From positions 13,512,501 to 13,576,500 of the forward strand of contig CM062202.1 of assembly GCA_031216445.1 (NCBI GenBank): DNA of 64,000 nt, given 5' to 3'. This DNA is from Lateolabrax maculatus. Its lineage: Eukaryota > Chordata > Actinopteri > Acropomatiformes > Lateolabracidae. Each line of letters begins with the position of its first letter. Within the stretch, counting starts at the first letter, position 1. This document shows positions 1 through 12,445 of the stretch, piece by piece. Below the pieces are notes generated by a model, which searched no databases, had not been told where the DNA came from, and saw only the letters and a program-made list of their open reading frames with translations. The translations under genes were made by a program, and so were the position numbers.

Positions 1-808
1 CTGTAGCTTGTGTAAATGTGCAGTGGAGAAGTTAAAGAGTCAGCCTGATAACTAAAAATCGCTACACCAAAATTGGACTCAGTGTGACAGTTGAACTGCT
101 CTGCTGTTGCCATGGCAAAAATCACATAAAATATCTCTTGACGCCAAAGTCTAGAGTGCCATTTTAATATTACTTCATAATGGAACCAGCAGGTGGAGGC
201 TCAGCTAATGCAAGTCCTTCTGCACAAAGTTACGTCCTTCACACATGACTCTCTTTGCCAATTTCAAGAAATGTTATACGAGTGCGATGAGATCTGCCAA
301 ATTGTCAAGGTGAGGCCAACGTAACTGGCACACTAACACGCCGTGCTTTACCACTTTCAGAGGGTTGTATTTTCCACATTGTAACACACCTCACAAATTA
401 GTTCAAACTCCTTTATGGAAAATTAGCCCAATAACCTCTCAGGGTTTGTTAATATATGGATGCAAAGTGACTGGTAAAATGCTGCCTGGAACATTTTTAT
501 TAAGTTGGCTATGCTTTAATTAGGGCAAATCCCACTTACCTCACTGGAGTCAAATGGTCTATTACCATGGGATAGAGTACAAGAGAAGCTGCTGAAACGT
601 CCCTTTGTGTTTGATGGCTTTACAGTAATTCTCCCCTTGTTCTGCATGGAAGAGTTTTCATGGATTCATTGTTGTCAAATGTGCTAGAAAAACAAACGAG
701 ACACTTTTGTTTTTACTTGAGGACTATGTATACTTATTAAGTTCAACTACATTACAGTATCAACCATCACTTTTTGAATGCGCCTGACTTTCTTTACTTT
801 CTAAACTT

Positions 809-827
809 AAAAAAAAAAAAAAAAAAA
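809..827. repeat. A19 homopolymer
   Basis: An uninterrupted run of 19 A, in the intron upstream of exon A. Confidence 0.95.
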
Positions 828-881
828 CTATTAATGTAAAGCTCCATCTCCTTAGGAGAGTCTTCCCTTCATTACAAGTAA

Positions 882-883
<2 letters not shown>

Positions 884-924
<41 letters not shown>

Positions 925-936
925 GGTTGTGTGTGT
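884..936. repeat. TG microsatellite abutting the exon A acceptor
   Basis: TG repeats fill 884-919, with an imperfect extension to 936. The acceptor AG is at 946-947, so the repeat occupies the place of the pyrimidine tract. Confidence 0.95.
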
Positions 937-947
937 CCTACCGGCAG

Positions 948-1126
948 GCTTATTGAACCTGGAGCAACTCCTCAGGCAGTTCCTCATCTCCAAGGAGACT
1001 CTGTCAGTGCGCATGCTTGATGACAGCCAGGACCCAACCCCGCTACTGAAGGAGATTCGAGATGACAAGACTGCCACTATTATTGTTGATGCCAACGCCA
1101 CCATGTCACACATCATTTTGGAACGG
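948..1126 (+). CDS. grik4: grik4 exon A (amino-terminal domain; first exon in window)
   Basis: This internal exon of 179 nt starts with two bases (GC) that finish a codon begun upstream, probably TGC for Cys as in mammalian GluK4, then gives 59 codons. The protein reads LLNLEQLLRQFLISKE and ends MSHIILER (local residues 1-59). It belongs to the bilobed, LIVBP-like amino-terminal domain that guides subunit assembly outside the cell. One N-glycosylation sequon, NAT, lies near the end. The acceptor is CCGGCAG at 941-947 and the donor is CGG|GTTAGT at 1127. The acceptor is unusual because its upstream tract is a TG microsatellite (884-919 and on to 936) rather than a normal pyrimidine run. Reading through the donor reaches a stop soon after 1168. 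The Met at 887 that opens this frame is in the repeat and is not a real start. Confidence 0.97.
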
Positions 1127-4100
1127 GTTAGTATGGTTCACATGATAGCTGTGTTATTTTTGCACTGATAACTTTCGTGTCTACCATCTTAAAAAAACAA
1201 TTCTAAAGATCCACATTTATATAACTCTCATACATCTCAAAAAGGAAAAGTAACTGATGCCTTTGGCCATTGGCAAAAAGTGTTCAAGGCTCCAAGTAGT
1301 TGTACTGTATATAGGGTGAATTATATATATTTTAACTGGAAGAAAAGGTTGGTTAGTCTTTGGTTTTGACCGGTAGAGATAGGGGTTGTATTTCACACAC
1401 GGCACAACAAATAGTGTACAGAACATATACAAAGAAAGTCACCTTTAATACATTTGCTGTCTTGAATCACAAGACAGATTACATGAAATTATGCTTTTTC
1501 TGCAGCGGGCACAGCGTTTAAAAGAAAGGGTTTCATTGCCTAGACTCAAAAACATAGTCCAAAAATAAACTGCAAATGAATTGAGGCTTTTTTTTCTTTT
1601 TTAACAAACCTGTTACATCAAATTATATGGATGAGAGCATTAAATAAAGCTGTATTCCAGTGATTCATCTTCCATAAGTGAGAATTCTGCACAGTTGAGT
1701 AGATTAGTATCAGTAAGAACAGACTCATACAATGAAGGGGTCCTATTGTCTACTTACAGTGCATTTTATGGATTAAAACTAGCTGTACTGTAAGTCAGTG
1801 AAGCAAGTGGACTGATTATTTAAAGTCCTATTATTTGTTACCCATCTGTTGGTTCCTTCTCTAAAAAACACTTTTTATATCAACTATAACTATGAATGTG
1901 CAAAGCCATAAAGTTCATAATGTGAACAAAACAACTTTCTGACAACATTAATGAGTGCTACTTCTGTCAGTAGCATAACAGCAAGACCTTTATGTGTTCT
2001 GCATTAATGGCACGTACCGATAGTTAACGTCTCAGAACATTATTAAGACCTTGGACACTTTGACTCCAACAGAATAACAAACCTTCTCCTGATTGCAGAC
2101 TTGTGTATAAAGAGCCTTGATGGCCTCAATAAAGGGGATTGTGGGAGCTGAGGAAGTAAGGGTGTTTGGCAGCAGCATATGGGCTCTTAGTAATTAATAC
2201 ACACCTCATTATTTCTAGAAGACGATGGATGGATCGCTAGAGTGGAGGTGACAATAACTGGAGACAGAAGGGGGTTGAGTGGAGAGGGAAGGAGAAGGAG
2301 AGATGTTTGTCTTGCTTTCCACCTCTTTCTGCCTCATTCTGTCCATTATAGTCTCTGTCTATCTCACAGTAGTCTTCAGTCTCTATCTCTCACCTAAATC
2401 AAGTGTTCAGGCTGCCATCAGTGGTCATCCAGTCACCATGGCAACCCTGGCAACCCTGGGCCACGGAGCAGCGGGAGCCCACAGTGGGATGTCTCTCTTT
2501 CTCTGTTACCCTTCTCCCTCCATCTGTCTCGTCAGTTGCTCCCTTTCTCGCTTTTTTCTCTTCCCAAAATTCCGCAATGACAATTTCACTTTGTTTCTTC
2601 ACACCTCCCCGTGTGGTCTTTTATACCCATCCCTCTTTCTCTCACTCTTTTGTCTCCTCTATGTGTCTCGCTGTCTGTCCCTCTGTCTGTCAAGAGACAG
2701 TCTTGCAGCAGGGCGGTGGAAAGTTGGCAGTCCCGCCTCTCATGCGGAGCGCCTAGTTGCCAAACATATCAAAGCTGTGCGCCGGCATATTTGCCAGTCT
2801 CAGATGATGATAAGAGTGCCCAGCTTGTCTGAAGAGACAGAATTGTCTTTTGTCATGCAAGACATCCCCCCTTATTTGTGTGTTTACATCTTACATCAAA
2901 CCCTCGTCAGACAAAGGTCTCAATCTCTGAGGTTTTAGCATTCAAAGGGGTTTAGGTCAGCAGTGTTAGCATTCTGAATGTAATCTCGTTCAGTCAGGCC
3001 TCCACTGTTGTGCACAGCTGTACAGAACCAGAGCGGGATAGATAGTGAACACAGTATATGGGGGCAGTTCAAACCCTGTGCACTCTGACCAAAATCTGCT
3101 GTAGAACAACAAGGAGATCAAAAAGTGGGGAAAAAAGGCAGGGAAGCTTATTTTGAATGCAGTAAGGGAAGACCAAAAGGATATATTTCATCAGCTGCTT
3201 GTTTGGTCGTGTCTTCTGAATGGGATGTGTTCAGCATCAAAGGCGATTTATTTTATAATTTCAGTTTCTGTTTGGTAAGGTATTAAAGGCACAGGTCACC
3301 CAAGGAAAAGATGCAGTTTTTTTAAATATTACTTGCAGCAAGAAGTTAACGTTATATAGGAAGGAAGGAGGAAGCTTTATGAAGACATCTTGAGAGGTAT
3401 TTCAGAGTGTATAAAATTAAAGTCATATTTGGTTGTTTTTGCGATAATAATTGGTGCCTTTCTACTTCCTACTGTTTTATTATTTATGCACCTGCAGAAC
3501 ATCTGAGTGACATACACCCCTAATGGTGCACAAACACCCACACAGGGGTAACACATTTTGCAGACATGACAGCTAAATATCTGTTATTAAACTCTTTCTA
3601 ATGATACACAACTTTGGTAATGTCAGTGTGGGAGCTATTTATTATGGAAATATGTAAATGTCAGTACAGCCAGGTGTGGAAAAGATACTATCTAAGTAGC
3701 GACTCAGAAGGGGTTCAATTAGGGTCAGGATGAATTTCACTCAGGGTTAAATTATGACTTTCTGGGGAAAAGAGGATGTTCTTTGAAGCTGTTTGGTTTG
3801 ATATATATCTTCTTGATATTTATTGATTTAAATCATAATGTGCATTGCTGCATGATGAAACTGAAGCCTATAGCTCAATAATTTTCTTTTTTGCTAATGA
3901 CTTTAATGAAATGAAACTATGGAAAGTTCACCCTGTCCTTCACAACTGCTCCTCACTGTGACTTTGATTTAATCAAATTGTAAAACAGAGTGTCGAGCAG
4001 CATACTAATGCACCTCAGAAATTAATTGCTCCATTGAGAGCCGTCGTCAGATAAGAATGTGTCGTGTCTTATCAAGATGTGGATTTGATCTGTCTGCTGC

Positions 4101-4341
4101 AGAGTGGAGCTTGAGTTACACTGAATAACCGACCCCTCAGCTTCTCTCCCCACCCCCTTTATTCTTGACTCTCTCTGCTCTTTGTTTTGTCCCCCCCCCC
4201 CCCTTTCCTCTGACCTCCATCTTAACATCTTTTTGTTCAAACTCCAATCCTTGAATTTCTGTTTTGAGCCGTTTGTACCTTCTTTCTCTTACGGTTTTCT
4301 TTATCTCTCCCCTCCTGCCCTTCTTGTCTTTTGCTCTGCAG
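1127..4341 (+). other. grik4: grik4 intron 1 of the window (3215 bp)
   Basis: This intron has GT-AG ends. Its main feature is a pyrimidine-rich stretch at about 2300-2700 (mixed TCTC, TTTCTC and CTGTCTGTC). This keeps two forward frames open by chance (2279-2938 and 2403-2756). A C13 run lies at 4191-4203. Nothing else was recognised. Confidence 0.9.
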
Positions 4342-4395
4342 GCATCAGAGCTGGGAATGCTGTCAGTCTACTACACTTACATCTTCACCTCTCTG
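4342..4395 (+). CDS. grik4: grik4 exon B (amino-terminal domain, 18 codons)
   Basis: This short 54-nt exon encodes ASELGMLSVYYTYIFTSL (local residues 60-77). The matching mammalian GluK4 segment is very similar, with the same length and the YYTYIFT core. It continues the amino-terminal domain. The acceptor is a pyrimidine-rich tract ending TTTTGCTCTGCAG at 4341, and the donor is CTG|GTAAGG at 4396. The exon is in phase 0 at both ends, so skipping it would keep the frame and delete 18 residues. It lies between a 3.2-kb intron and a 19.9-kb intron. Confidence 0.97.
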
Positions 4396-7300
4396 GTAAG
4401 GAAATGGGAGATGGTGTGAGCATTCAGAGGCAATATAGATTTCACACCACATCAGTACTCTAATGTGCCGCTCCTGTAGTGTGTTAAAATAGAACACTCT
4501 AAGTGGCACTTTTCACTTGAATGAATGATTGAATGGATATAGTGAAGCAGACTGGAGCTACGACAGAGGGATTAGAGAATAGCTTCATTATCGCATAGTT
4601 GATTTTCTCCCTCACTGCATGTGACTGCAGATTACAGCAGAGATGTAGTGGCTACAGTGGCTCCAGGCGCTGCTCCTTTGCCCTCTTCGGCTGAAGTGCA
4701 CTTCTGGACCCAACAAATAAATAATAATGATTATTATAATTGCTACTAGTACTACTGTTGTTGTTGCTGCTGCAGTCTTTCTCATAATTATGATTGTGGA
4801 AAGCCTGCCAAGCTCCAATTGAATGAGCGATGAAGTCATCATCTTCACAGTCAACATTAATTTCTGTCAGTGAATAAGTTGAGGAGGAGCTCCATACATC
4901 CTTCCTCTACACTTTTCTTTCATCATCTTTCTTTCTTTGTTTCTTTCTGTTTGAATGAACTTAATGTACATCGTTACCATTTGCAGGTGATTTGCTCAGC
5001 AGTTATGATTGGTTTGTATGTTCGCCTGCAAACTAATCTTATACTGTTTAACATTTCGTTCTTAATTGGTTCTCATTGCTCGGTTAATTAGCATAGAGCG
5101 TACCACATAGTGTTTGGTTTTGCATTGAACTCAAATGCGAATCAACATTTTTCTGCAGTTCTATAATGTCTTTTCAACTAGTGCACAGCTGCTTAAAGCT
5201 ACTTGTTAACTATAGTTAGTTAAACATAGTGATGCTTTGTAAATGATGCTTCATACTGGATGTTGCATATTGTTCACAATAACAATGTCATCAAAAGAGG
5301 TGACAGAGGCAGATAGAGAAAGAGCTGAGGGAGGCAGGTAAGGGAAGTGCAGCTTTGCAAAGTTGCTTTCAAAGCATTAGCAGGCCAACCCCTGAATCAT
5401 CATGACTGAAATATCTGACAGAGACTTCTTAAATGCTTTATCTCCAGTAGGTTTACACAAAAGTTACATCTGCAACTTTTGTCATAGTTGAAAGTGTGTT
5501 TTACATATTATTTTATATGCTGCATCTGCTGTGCCGACATTTTAAGATGAGGTTTGAGGACAGAACATTGGAGGGGTGGGGGAATGAGTCTCTTGAGTCC
5601 CCTCAAATGTCTCTGCAAGTCCCTGCTGGAAATTAAAGGGAGTGTCCCCAAATTTCCAAATTTGAGAATAATAGTTTTTAGGTGCATAGAGGCTAAGGGA
5701 TCTTTGAGAGTTATTATAAGATCATAAAGATAGCGTCTTGGAGAAAAAATTGATGCTATTGTAAACTTACCAGATAGCAGCTCCTTAATTGAAATTAATG
5801 AGGTTCGAAACACTTTGCTCTAATAGTGCTGTAGAGATGATTCATATCAAGCTGATTTATGACTCATTAAGAGTGGGCTGCTGCCATCTTCATGTTTTTC
5901 TCCACAGCCCTTGACATAGTCACTTCTCCTGTTGTAGCTCTCCTTTGTCTTCCCCCTTTCTTTAACCTGCTTGTATTTGCTTTCCTTTGTGTCTACACCT
6001 AAATAACTCTCCTGTGGTGTTGCTCTGCAGGTCTGCTGGAGGGCACTGCATAGCACACCGATTCATGATAGATAATAGACGGTGACCCCCACATCCCCCC
6101 TCTCGCTAACATCACCACCATTTTCTTAAAATGCAGCCGTTGCTCAGTGACGGCATCGTTAATAGCTTCGGCTAACATTATTAAAATGGTCATCAGTGTG
6201 CCCCTGGCAGCCTGGGACATAATACAGAAGCTGTGAGTGGAAAAATAGAAGCGCTATTGTCTCCTTAGTTGTTGTAATAAGTGATTCATCGTATTTATTG
6301 TGTTTCTAAATGGCTCTGCTGTTTGTGCATCCTGCTCACCACACACATATGCATAAATACACCCATACACAAAAGAGGATTGGCAAGTTCCATTAAGTTC
6401 TCTCACAGTTCAGTTCATTGTTCGCCCATTCTCCAAACTCACTGTGATAATACATCTCTGAAAAAGGCAATAATACATTGAATGCTTGGATCACTTTTGA
6501 TCCTCCCGTTAAAGTCCACTGTGCCATTTCATGAGACTGTCCTGTCCAGAAAAATGACAGCACGGATCATTTGTTCAAAGAGCTTAAAACAACTTAGAAC
6601 ATTCAGTGCCAAAGCAGGACATGATGTGATGTTCTCATAGTGCTGCGAAAAGTAAAGGTATGTGGGTCGAGGTGGTGAGTGGGCGTACTTAAGACTGGGG
6701 TTCACATCCCTGTCAAAGTGGATTTCCTTTAACTATAACAGTGATCTTTCCATAATCTTCACCAGGTTAACTTGGTACCTCACAGTAATAGGCAGGGCAG
6801 ATTTACCAGCTGAAATTCTTTTGCTATTTTTGAAACAATAGCTTTCTGATTTCAGACAAAGGTAGACAAAGCAGGCTTCTCATTTGAGGTCCACTTCTTT
6901 TATACAGTCTATGACTTGGACAAGTAAGGAAATTAGAGTTCTGCTTATTTGTTTGTAATTTCAAACAGTATGTTTTACTTTGACAAGAGAAAAGGCTTAA
7001 AGAGATGTGGACTAACCAAAGTGTTTGGCGTGTACGCTATCTCAGGTAACATTGGCTGAGGTTGCTAAAGTGTAAACTTCCCCCGATCTTATTAAGAGCA
7101 GGACAGAGACACTAACATTGGCCTTCACTCTAATACCGAAGCATCTAAGGCTGGCTTCCAGACGGTGGAAAAATACTACACTGGATGTGCTTTTGTGAAC
7201 AGGGTTTGAATCTAACCTGTAACCCCACAAAATTATGTAAATAGTACAACTTCTGTTAGAGCAGAACAACACTCTGTTTCATCCGTTCCTTAAAAGCCCC

Positions 7301-9474
7301 ATGCAATCTGCTCCAGCATTTGGAGAAATCCAAAGATTGACACGGCCACTTTGTCTAGTTATGGTTGCGAAACAGTGACTGGACGATTATTGTTCGGAAT
7401 CAAGTTAAGATGATGCAAGTACCCAAGCTGTCGCGCGTCTACAATTTTCATCAGAGCTGTATTTTTTTCTGTCCTCTCAAAGTAAATGCTGTTTAACTTG
7501 GTTAAAATCATGAAGGTTTCAACTTATTGTAGCAACTGCTATAGTAGATGCCAATTTGTCTTGAATATGAAGGGTAAAGCTCAGTAACAGTCTTATTTTT
7601 TTCAGAAATACAGATGGAATAAATCCTGAAAGAGCAAGACTTACAGAAGCTAGTGAAAAAAAAAAAGGCTTTTCCGGACATTACGTCATCACTTCGGCTC
7701 TATAACTGCAGTCTATATTTAGCTGCCTAAACCTAACCTTAAGGGCAGCAAGTCACAAAAGGTCCTCTCCCATTTTGGAAAGCTTATGTAGAGGCTTTTT
7801 GCATACACTGACAAATTACCAGATTTTTCATTTAGAACTTGGATTTCATTCAAGTTTGGAATATAATTTGATTTAAGTAATCATAAGAAACCTCTACACC
7901 TTTCCCTTACCTTTCTGATATAAAGATTCTTGAGCCACAGACATAGGAAGCAAGTTACATGATAACGATGGTACTAATCTCTCTTGGCGTGTTGGTTCAT
8001 CGACGTGTGCATATGTGTGCAGTCTTAATTGTACCGGGTGTTCCAGTTCAGATATGTTCAGGGAGCAAATGAAATTTATGAAGTCTATTTAAAGGTCACG
8101 CTTATCACTAACTCCCTCACCTTTCCCCCTGAAAAAGCTTTTACAGTCGTTGACCTGTGACCTGGCACATTTACTTATTTCTAACAGCGTTTTTCATGAT
8201 TAACATGATTATTTTAACTATATAGTGAAAATACTGTGGGGATAAAGAATGCTGCAGCACCACATATGGATTTAAATATTTCTGTGATGTTAAGAATAAT
8301 GCAGATATATGTGAAAAGCATGAAAAACTGAAGTGTGTTTGCTGTAAGATTATTGTTCATGCTTTGACATCAGTTCTATATTAAGCTTCACAAAGTTTCT
8401 GTAAGGAAGCAGATCCACAATGCCATGGAGAATTAAAGTGTTCTCAGGTAGCAACTGTTTTTTCAGAATAGTAGGCTTCCTCCCACAGTACTTAAGTTAT
8501 TCATTATTTTTCTAAAGCAGTTTAGTGATTAACTAAATCTTGGTTTCTTGTACTTTTGAAGGACAGTAGACAGTATTTATGTTATTATGCTATATACAAT
8601 TTATAGATATTGTGAAAATAGAGAGGGAGACAGAGCAGATAAAGCTCAGAGGTGCAAGTCTTTTCTCTTCACTCTGTTGTCTCTGGGAAACATTTCAGTT
8701 CAGGGCATATGATGTTTTTCTTGTTAGCTTACATACATCTAAATTCTGCTATCTATAATTTAAACTAGTTTTTGTGGAAGTTTGTCTACCGCAGCCTCTC
8801 ATCAACTAGAATAGATACAGAATAACAGGATAAGCCTGTTCTTTAAGCCTATTATCATTAAACAGACATTAACAAATTAACATTTGTTCCAATTTAAATA
8901 TTTTTGCGTGGACAGGAGGTTTGACCTTCTGATGGTACGTAATTAAACGGATACAGGTAATAAAAGCTAAACTTTGAGGTTCATATTGGAGTCACTGACC
9001 ATCTCAAACTATGGGTGGGAACATTTACTTAGTATTTTGATCAAAGGAGCATCTAATCCATCTAAATTGCTGTGCAGAGTTTTCAGTTTGGCTATGATGG
9101 AACAAGTGAGAGTTAACCGGAGGGTTTGCAGTTCTGTGTTAATTTAGTGAAAAGTTGATACTGTAGTTAATGCCAATTTGGAATCAGCTTCAACTAGCAT
9201 GCATGATATAGTGTCTAATCTGATCTCACAACCTCGTTCGTGATTATTTTGGAGGGTGTTTGAATTCTGATAAATAAATTCAGAATGTCAAATGTTTTAC
9301 AAGAAGAAACAAAACATAGTTTATAGCTGCTGTGCAGTAGTGAGTCGGGGCTGGGCATTTTGAGGAGGAAGACGAAGAAGGAGGAAGATGAAAAATTGGA
9401 AGAGCAGGACGACAAATGAAAAATACAGGAGGGTCCATTAGCAGAACTGTCTGGACCAAAATTATCATCAAACC

Positions 9475-9603
9475 TTCAAGGCATCTATCTGTAATTCACA
9501 TGCCACAATGCCTGAGTAGGTGTAAGATGGTCATTCTTCATCACCCGAGTCTTGAACTCACAACCAGAGCAAGTCATGATCTTGTTGAGCTACCAGCCAA
9601 GTG
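9475..9603 (-). repeat. probable tRNA-derived SINE remnant (minus strand)
   Basis: On the minus strand this reads TGGTAGCTCAACAAGAT, close to a polymerase III A box. About 37 bases later comes GAGTTCAAGACTC, close to a B box and T-arm loop (GTTCAA). This spacing and order are those of a tRNA-derived SINE head. It is not an intact tRNA gene because the acceptor and anticodon stems cannot be drawn cleanly. The downstream body and the ends of the element are not clear. Confidence 0.45.
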
Positions 9604-12391
9604 AGAAAGCATAGATGGTTTTACACTATAATTTAGGCAAGATTTCAAACTAGTGTCAAAAAGTCAGTTATCAAGACACAATTCTGAGAATTTGTGCACT
9701 TCATCTATACAACATAGAGATGTCTGTAGTTTATTTTTTACAAAGATTGTTTCCCATTAAGGGACAACTGATGCTGTATTTCCACTGACTGCAATAGTTT
9801 ACATAAGGAAATTTACCACACGACATCTGTCATTTATTTTCATAAACATTGGAAATATATGTAGAATTTGCAGTAGTTGTTTACAGTTATGATAGAGAGA
9901 GGTTTAATTAATTTTACAGTTTTTGACATTACATTTCTATTTACATGGGTATGGAATTCCACCATTAGTCAATTTCAGATAAAAAAAATTAATACATAAA
10001 TAAATATGTATGTCTATAAAATAAATAAATATGGCTATGAATGAAATCCCAATATATATAAATAAATAAAATGGTATTCCATTTCTAATTACTGAGGTTA
10101 GTCACTGTATATATTCACCTCACACTAGCTGAAAATAACGCCGCCAAAAATGGTTTAATTAATGAAATATGTGAGTAAAAGCACATTATTGTCACTATGT
10201 TTGAAACAACTTAAGTACTATTTTCATCATCATCTTTCTTTTTTTTATAAAAGATTGTACAATATAAATGCAGTGACATGTAATCCCTCTCTCTCAGTCT
10301 CTTACCCAACTCTCCTGGCCAATGAAGATTTTAGTTTAAATTGTCTGATTAGAAACGTGAACTTTAGAAAAGTGTCCCAGGACTCTCTGGAAGAAGAAAT
10401 CCTGTATCTCAATGGGACATTTCCTTGCTAAATATAGAATACATTAAAAGTAAAAGGAAAACATGTCAGAAACATGTTTGCTTCACAGTACACTGTGTTC
10501 ACACCAAAAGCTTCAGAAACAGAAAATCAAACAAACATACTGTCATATTCATAGTACATTAGAATTGCATAAGGTCTGCCTTTTTTAAAATCATTTTAGA
10601 GAATTTAAGCTGTAACTGGTAATAGTCAATCAGAGTATTATTAAAAATGATGATAAATATATGGGTTTCTTAAGAGAGGCATGCAAAATTATTTATGCAT
10701 GTATTAACATAAGATAACATACTTGTGATTCACTTATGAATCAAAAAGAAACTTTCAGTTAATATAATTGCTAGTGTTGTACAACCCCATTTCTATTTGC
10801 AATTTGAATATAGTGCCATCAAAATTACCTTACAATTTAAGATTTTTATACGTTAATTTATCTGATATATTTCATCCTTTCTGCATCTGCCTCCTCCCCC
10901 ACTGTCTCTCCCATTTTCTCTCTCTTGCCTCACCCTATTTTCTCCAACCGTTCCCTCCTTCTGTCTCCCTCCTCTGCTGACACTTCATTTATCTCTGGTC
11001 CTGACATCCCTGACTAACGATCTGCCAGACTGCTCCCCTGCCTAATCTGTTTCCCCTGAATCATCTCAAGGCGCTCATCAACGTCCTCATGCAGCTACCC
11101 ATCTCGAGTCAGGGTTTTTGTCATGCCCACTTATGGATTTGACTGCTTTCAGTCTTCATTTTGGCTCTGTTTGTTTATTTTGTCATGTGTTGATGTTATT
11201 AATCATGTTTGAGAAATTAGGGAAGCACTCTGTAATGTACGATTTCTATATCAAAGCTTTAGGAGTTGCTTGCATCCTTTCCCATTCTCCCCTTAATTTA
11301 TACATGTTTTTTGTGTTTTTCTTTTTATTTTTATGAACTATTCATGTAAGGCAACAGTCTATTTATGACCATGGTCTCTATGGTGAAGATGGATGTGAAA
11401 GAACGACTATCCATTGACCATCATTAGAGCTAATGATCTTCAGTGAATGCTGCCTGAAGTGAGGAGAGATGATTTTTTCCTTTTATTTCCTCTTCGTTAA
11501 AAGCCATACGGTTCAGATAGTTGCGCCCCACAACAGTCTCTTTTATGTGTCTCTCACTACATTCATTCTGCTTTGTGATTTCCAAGGCACTCGTCCCGAG
11601 TAATGTAATGCTTCATCTAGAAACAAGAACTCCCTTTAGTTGATGGTGCTGATCCGAATTAGACACACAGGTGATGTCGAGGAAAATGAGCACACAGGCA
11701 TCATTCAGATTGTATCAAACATTTTTTTTTTTGTTGTTGCATGTGATAAAGCTCTCAGCGCCGGTTTATTTTCCTCTCTCCCCATAAAGTCCACTTAATA
11801 CCAGCCCTTAATATCCTGGGCTTTAATTGTAAGATCTAATAGAAAACTCCTAGCCCTTGGGTCACAGTGAACAGAGAGATTAAAACAAAAACAAGCTTCG
11901 TGGAAGAGCAAGGGAGCTGAACAGCTCCACAGGGCTTTTACAGCCTCTCCCTGTATAGACAGCTTTGTTTCTGGGAATGTGAGTAGCCGACATCACGCAG
12001 CCTTCTCAGCTTTAACTTGATGTAACACTCACGCGAGAGCCGTGCACACACATGCAGCCTGCTTGTCTGATGGATGCATACACACAAACAATCGAAACAA
12101 ACAGGGCTCACACGCACTCACATAGGCACACACGTTTGCCGACACACTCAGTCCCTGCTCCGTGGCTTCCATCGAAGTGATTTGTATCCCGCGATCCAAG
12201 CTACTCGGCAGGATTGAATAAATCACATCAGGCTGGCAGTGACTCATTATATGTTGACGGGATGCCTAATGTCATTTGAAGGTTAGGTGAGCACGGAATT
12301 GGGCCTAGCAGCGCCTCGCATGGCACACTTTCACTTTGTGATGTCATTTTGAGTCTTGATGAAAGCGTGCAGGCTCTCAGCCTTTATCGCC

Positions 12392-12393
<2 letters not shown>

Positions 12394-12440
<47 letters not shown>
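12394..12440. repeat. CA microsatellite
   Basis: About 23 CA units on the + strand in intron 2. It causes spurious Thr-His open frames. Confidence 0.95.

Positions 12441-12445
<5 letters not shown>

Larger units (their letters stand above)
1..947 (+). other. grik4: 3' part of the intron upstream of exon A
   Basis: This is AT-rich non-coding sequence. It contains an A19 run at 809-827 and the TG repeat at 884-936 that leads into the acceptor. The preceding grik4 exon, expected to end just after a segment like LICAKAE, was not found here. Confidence 0.8.

Noticed and set aside
270..330. Pseudo-exon end: GATCTGCCAAATTGTCAAG|GTGAGG
   Set aside because: The donor looks good but the coding sequence does not match the grik4 segment expected before exon A.
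2279..2938. 219-codon open frame on + strand
   Set aside because: Much of it is pyrimidine-rich low-complexity sequence (Ser/Leu/Phe/Cys runs), several frames are open at once, and it has no domain or splice context.
5508..5813. 101-codon minus-strand open frame with mixed composition
   Set aside because: No recognised family and no splice or promoter context; most likely chance.
6645..6715. tRNA-like block with GGGGTTCACATCCC
   Set aside because: Only the B-box-like half is present; no cloverleaf can be drawn, so at best a very old SINE scrap.
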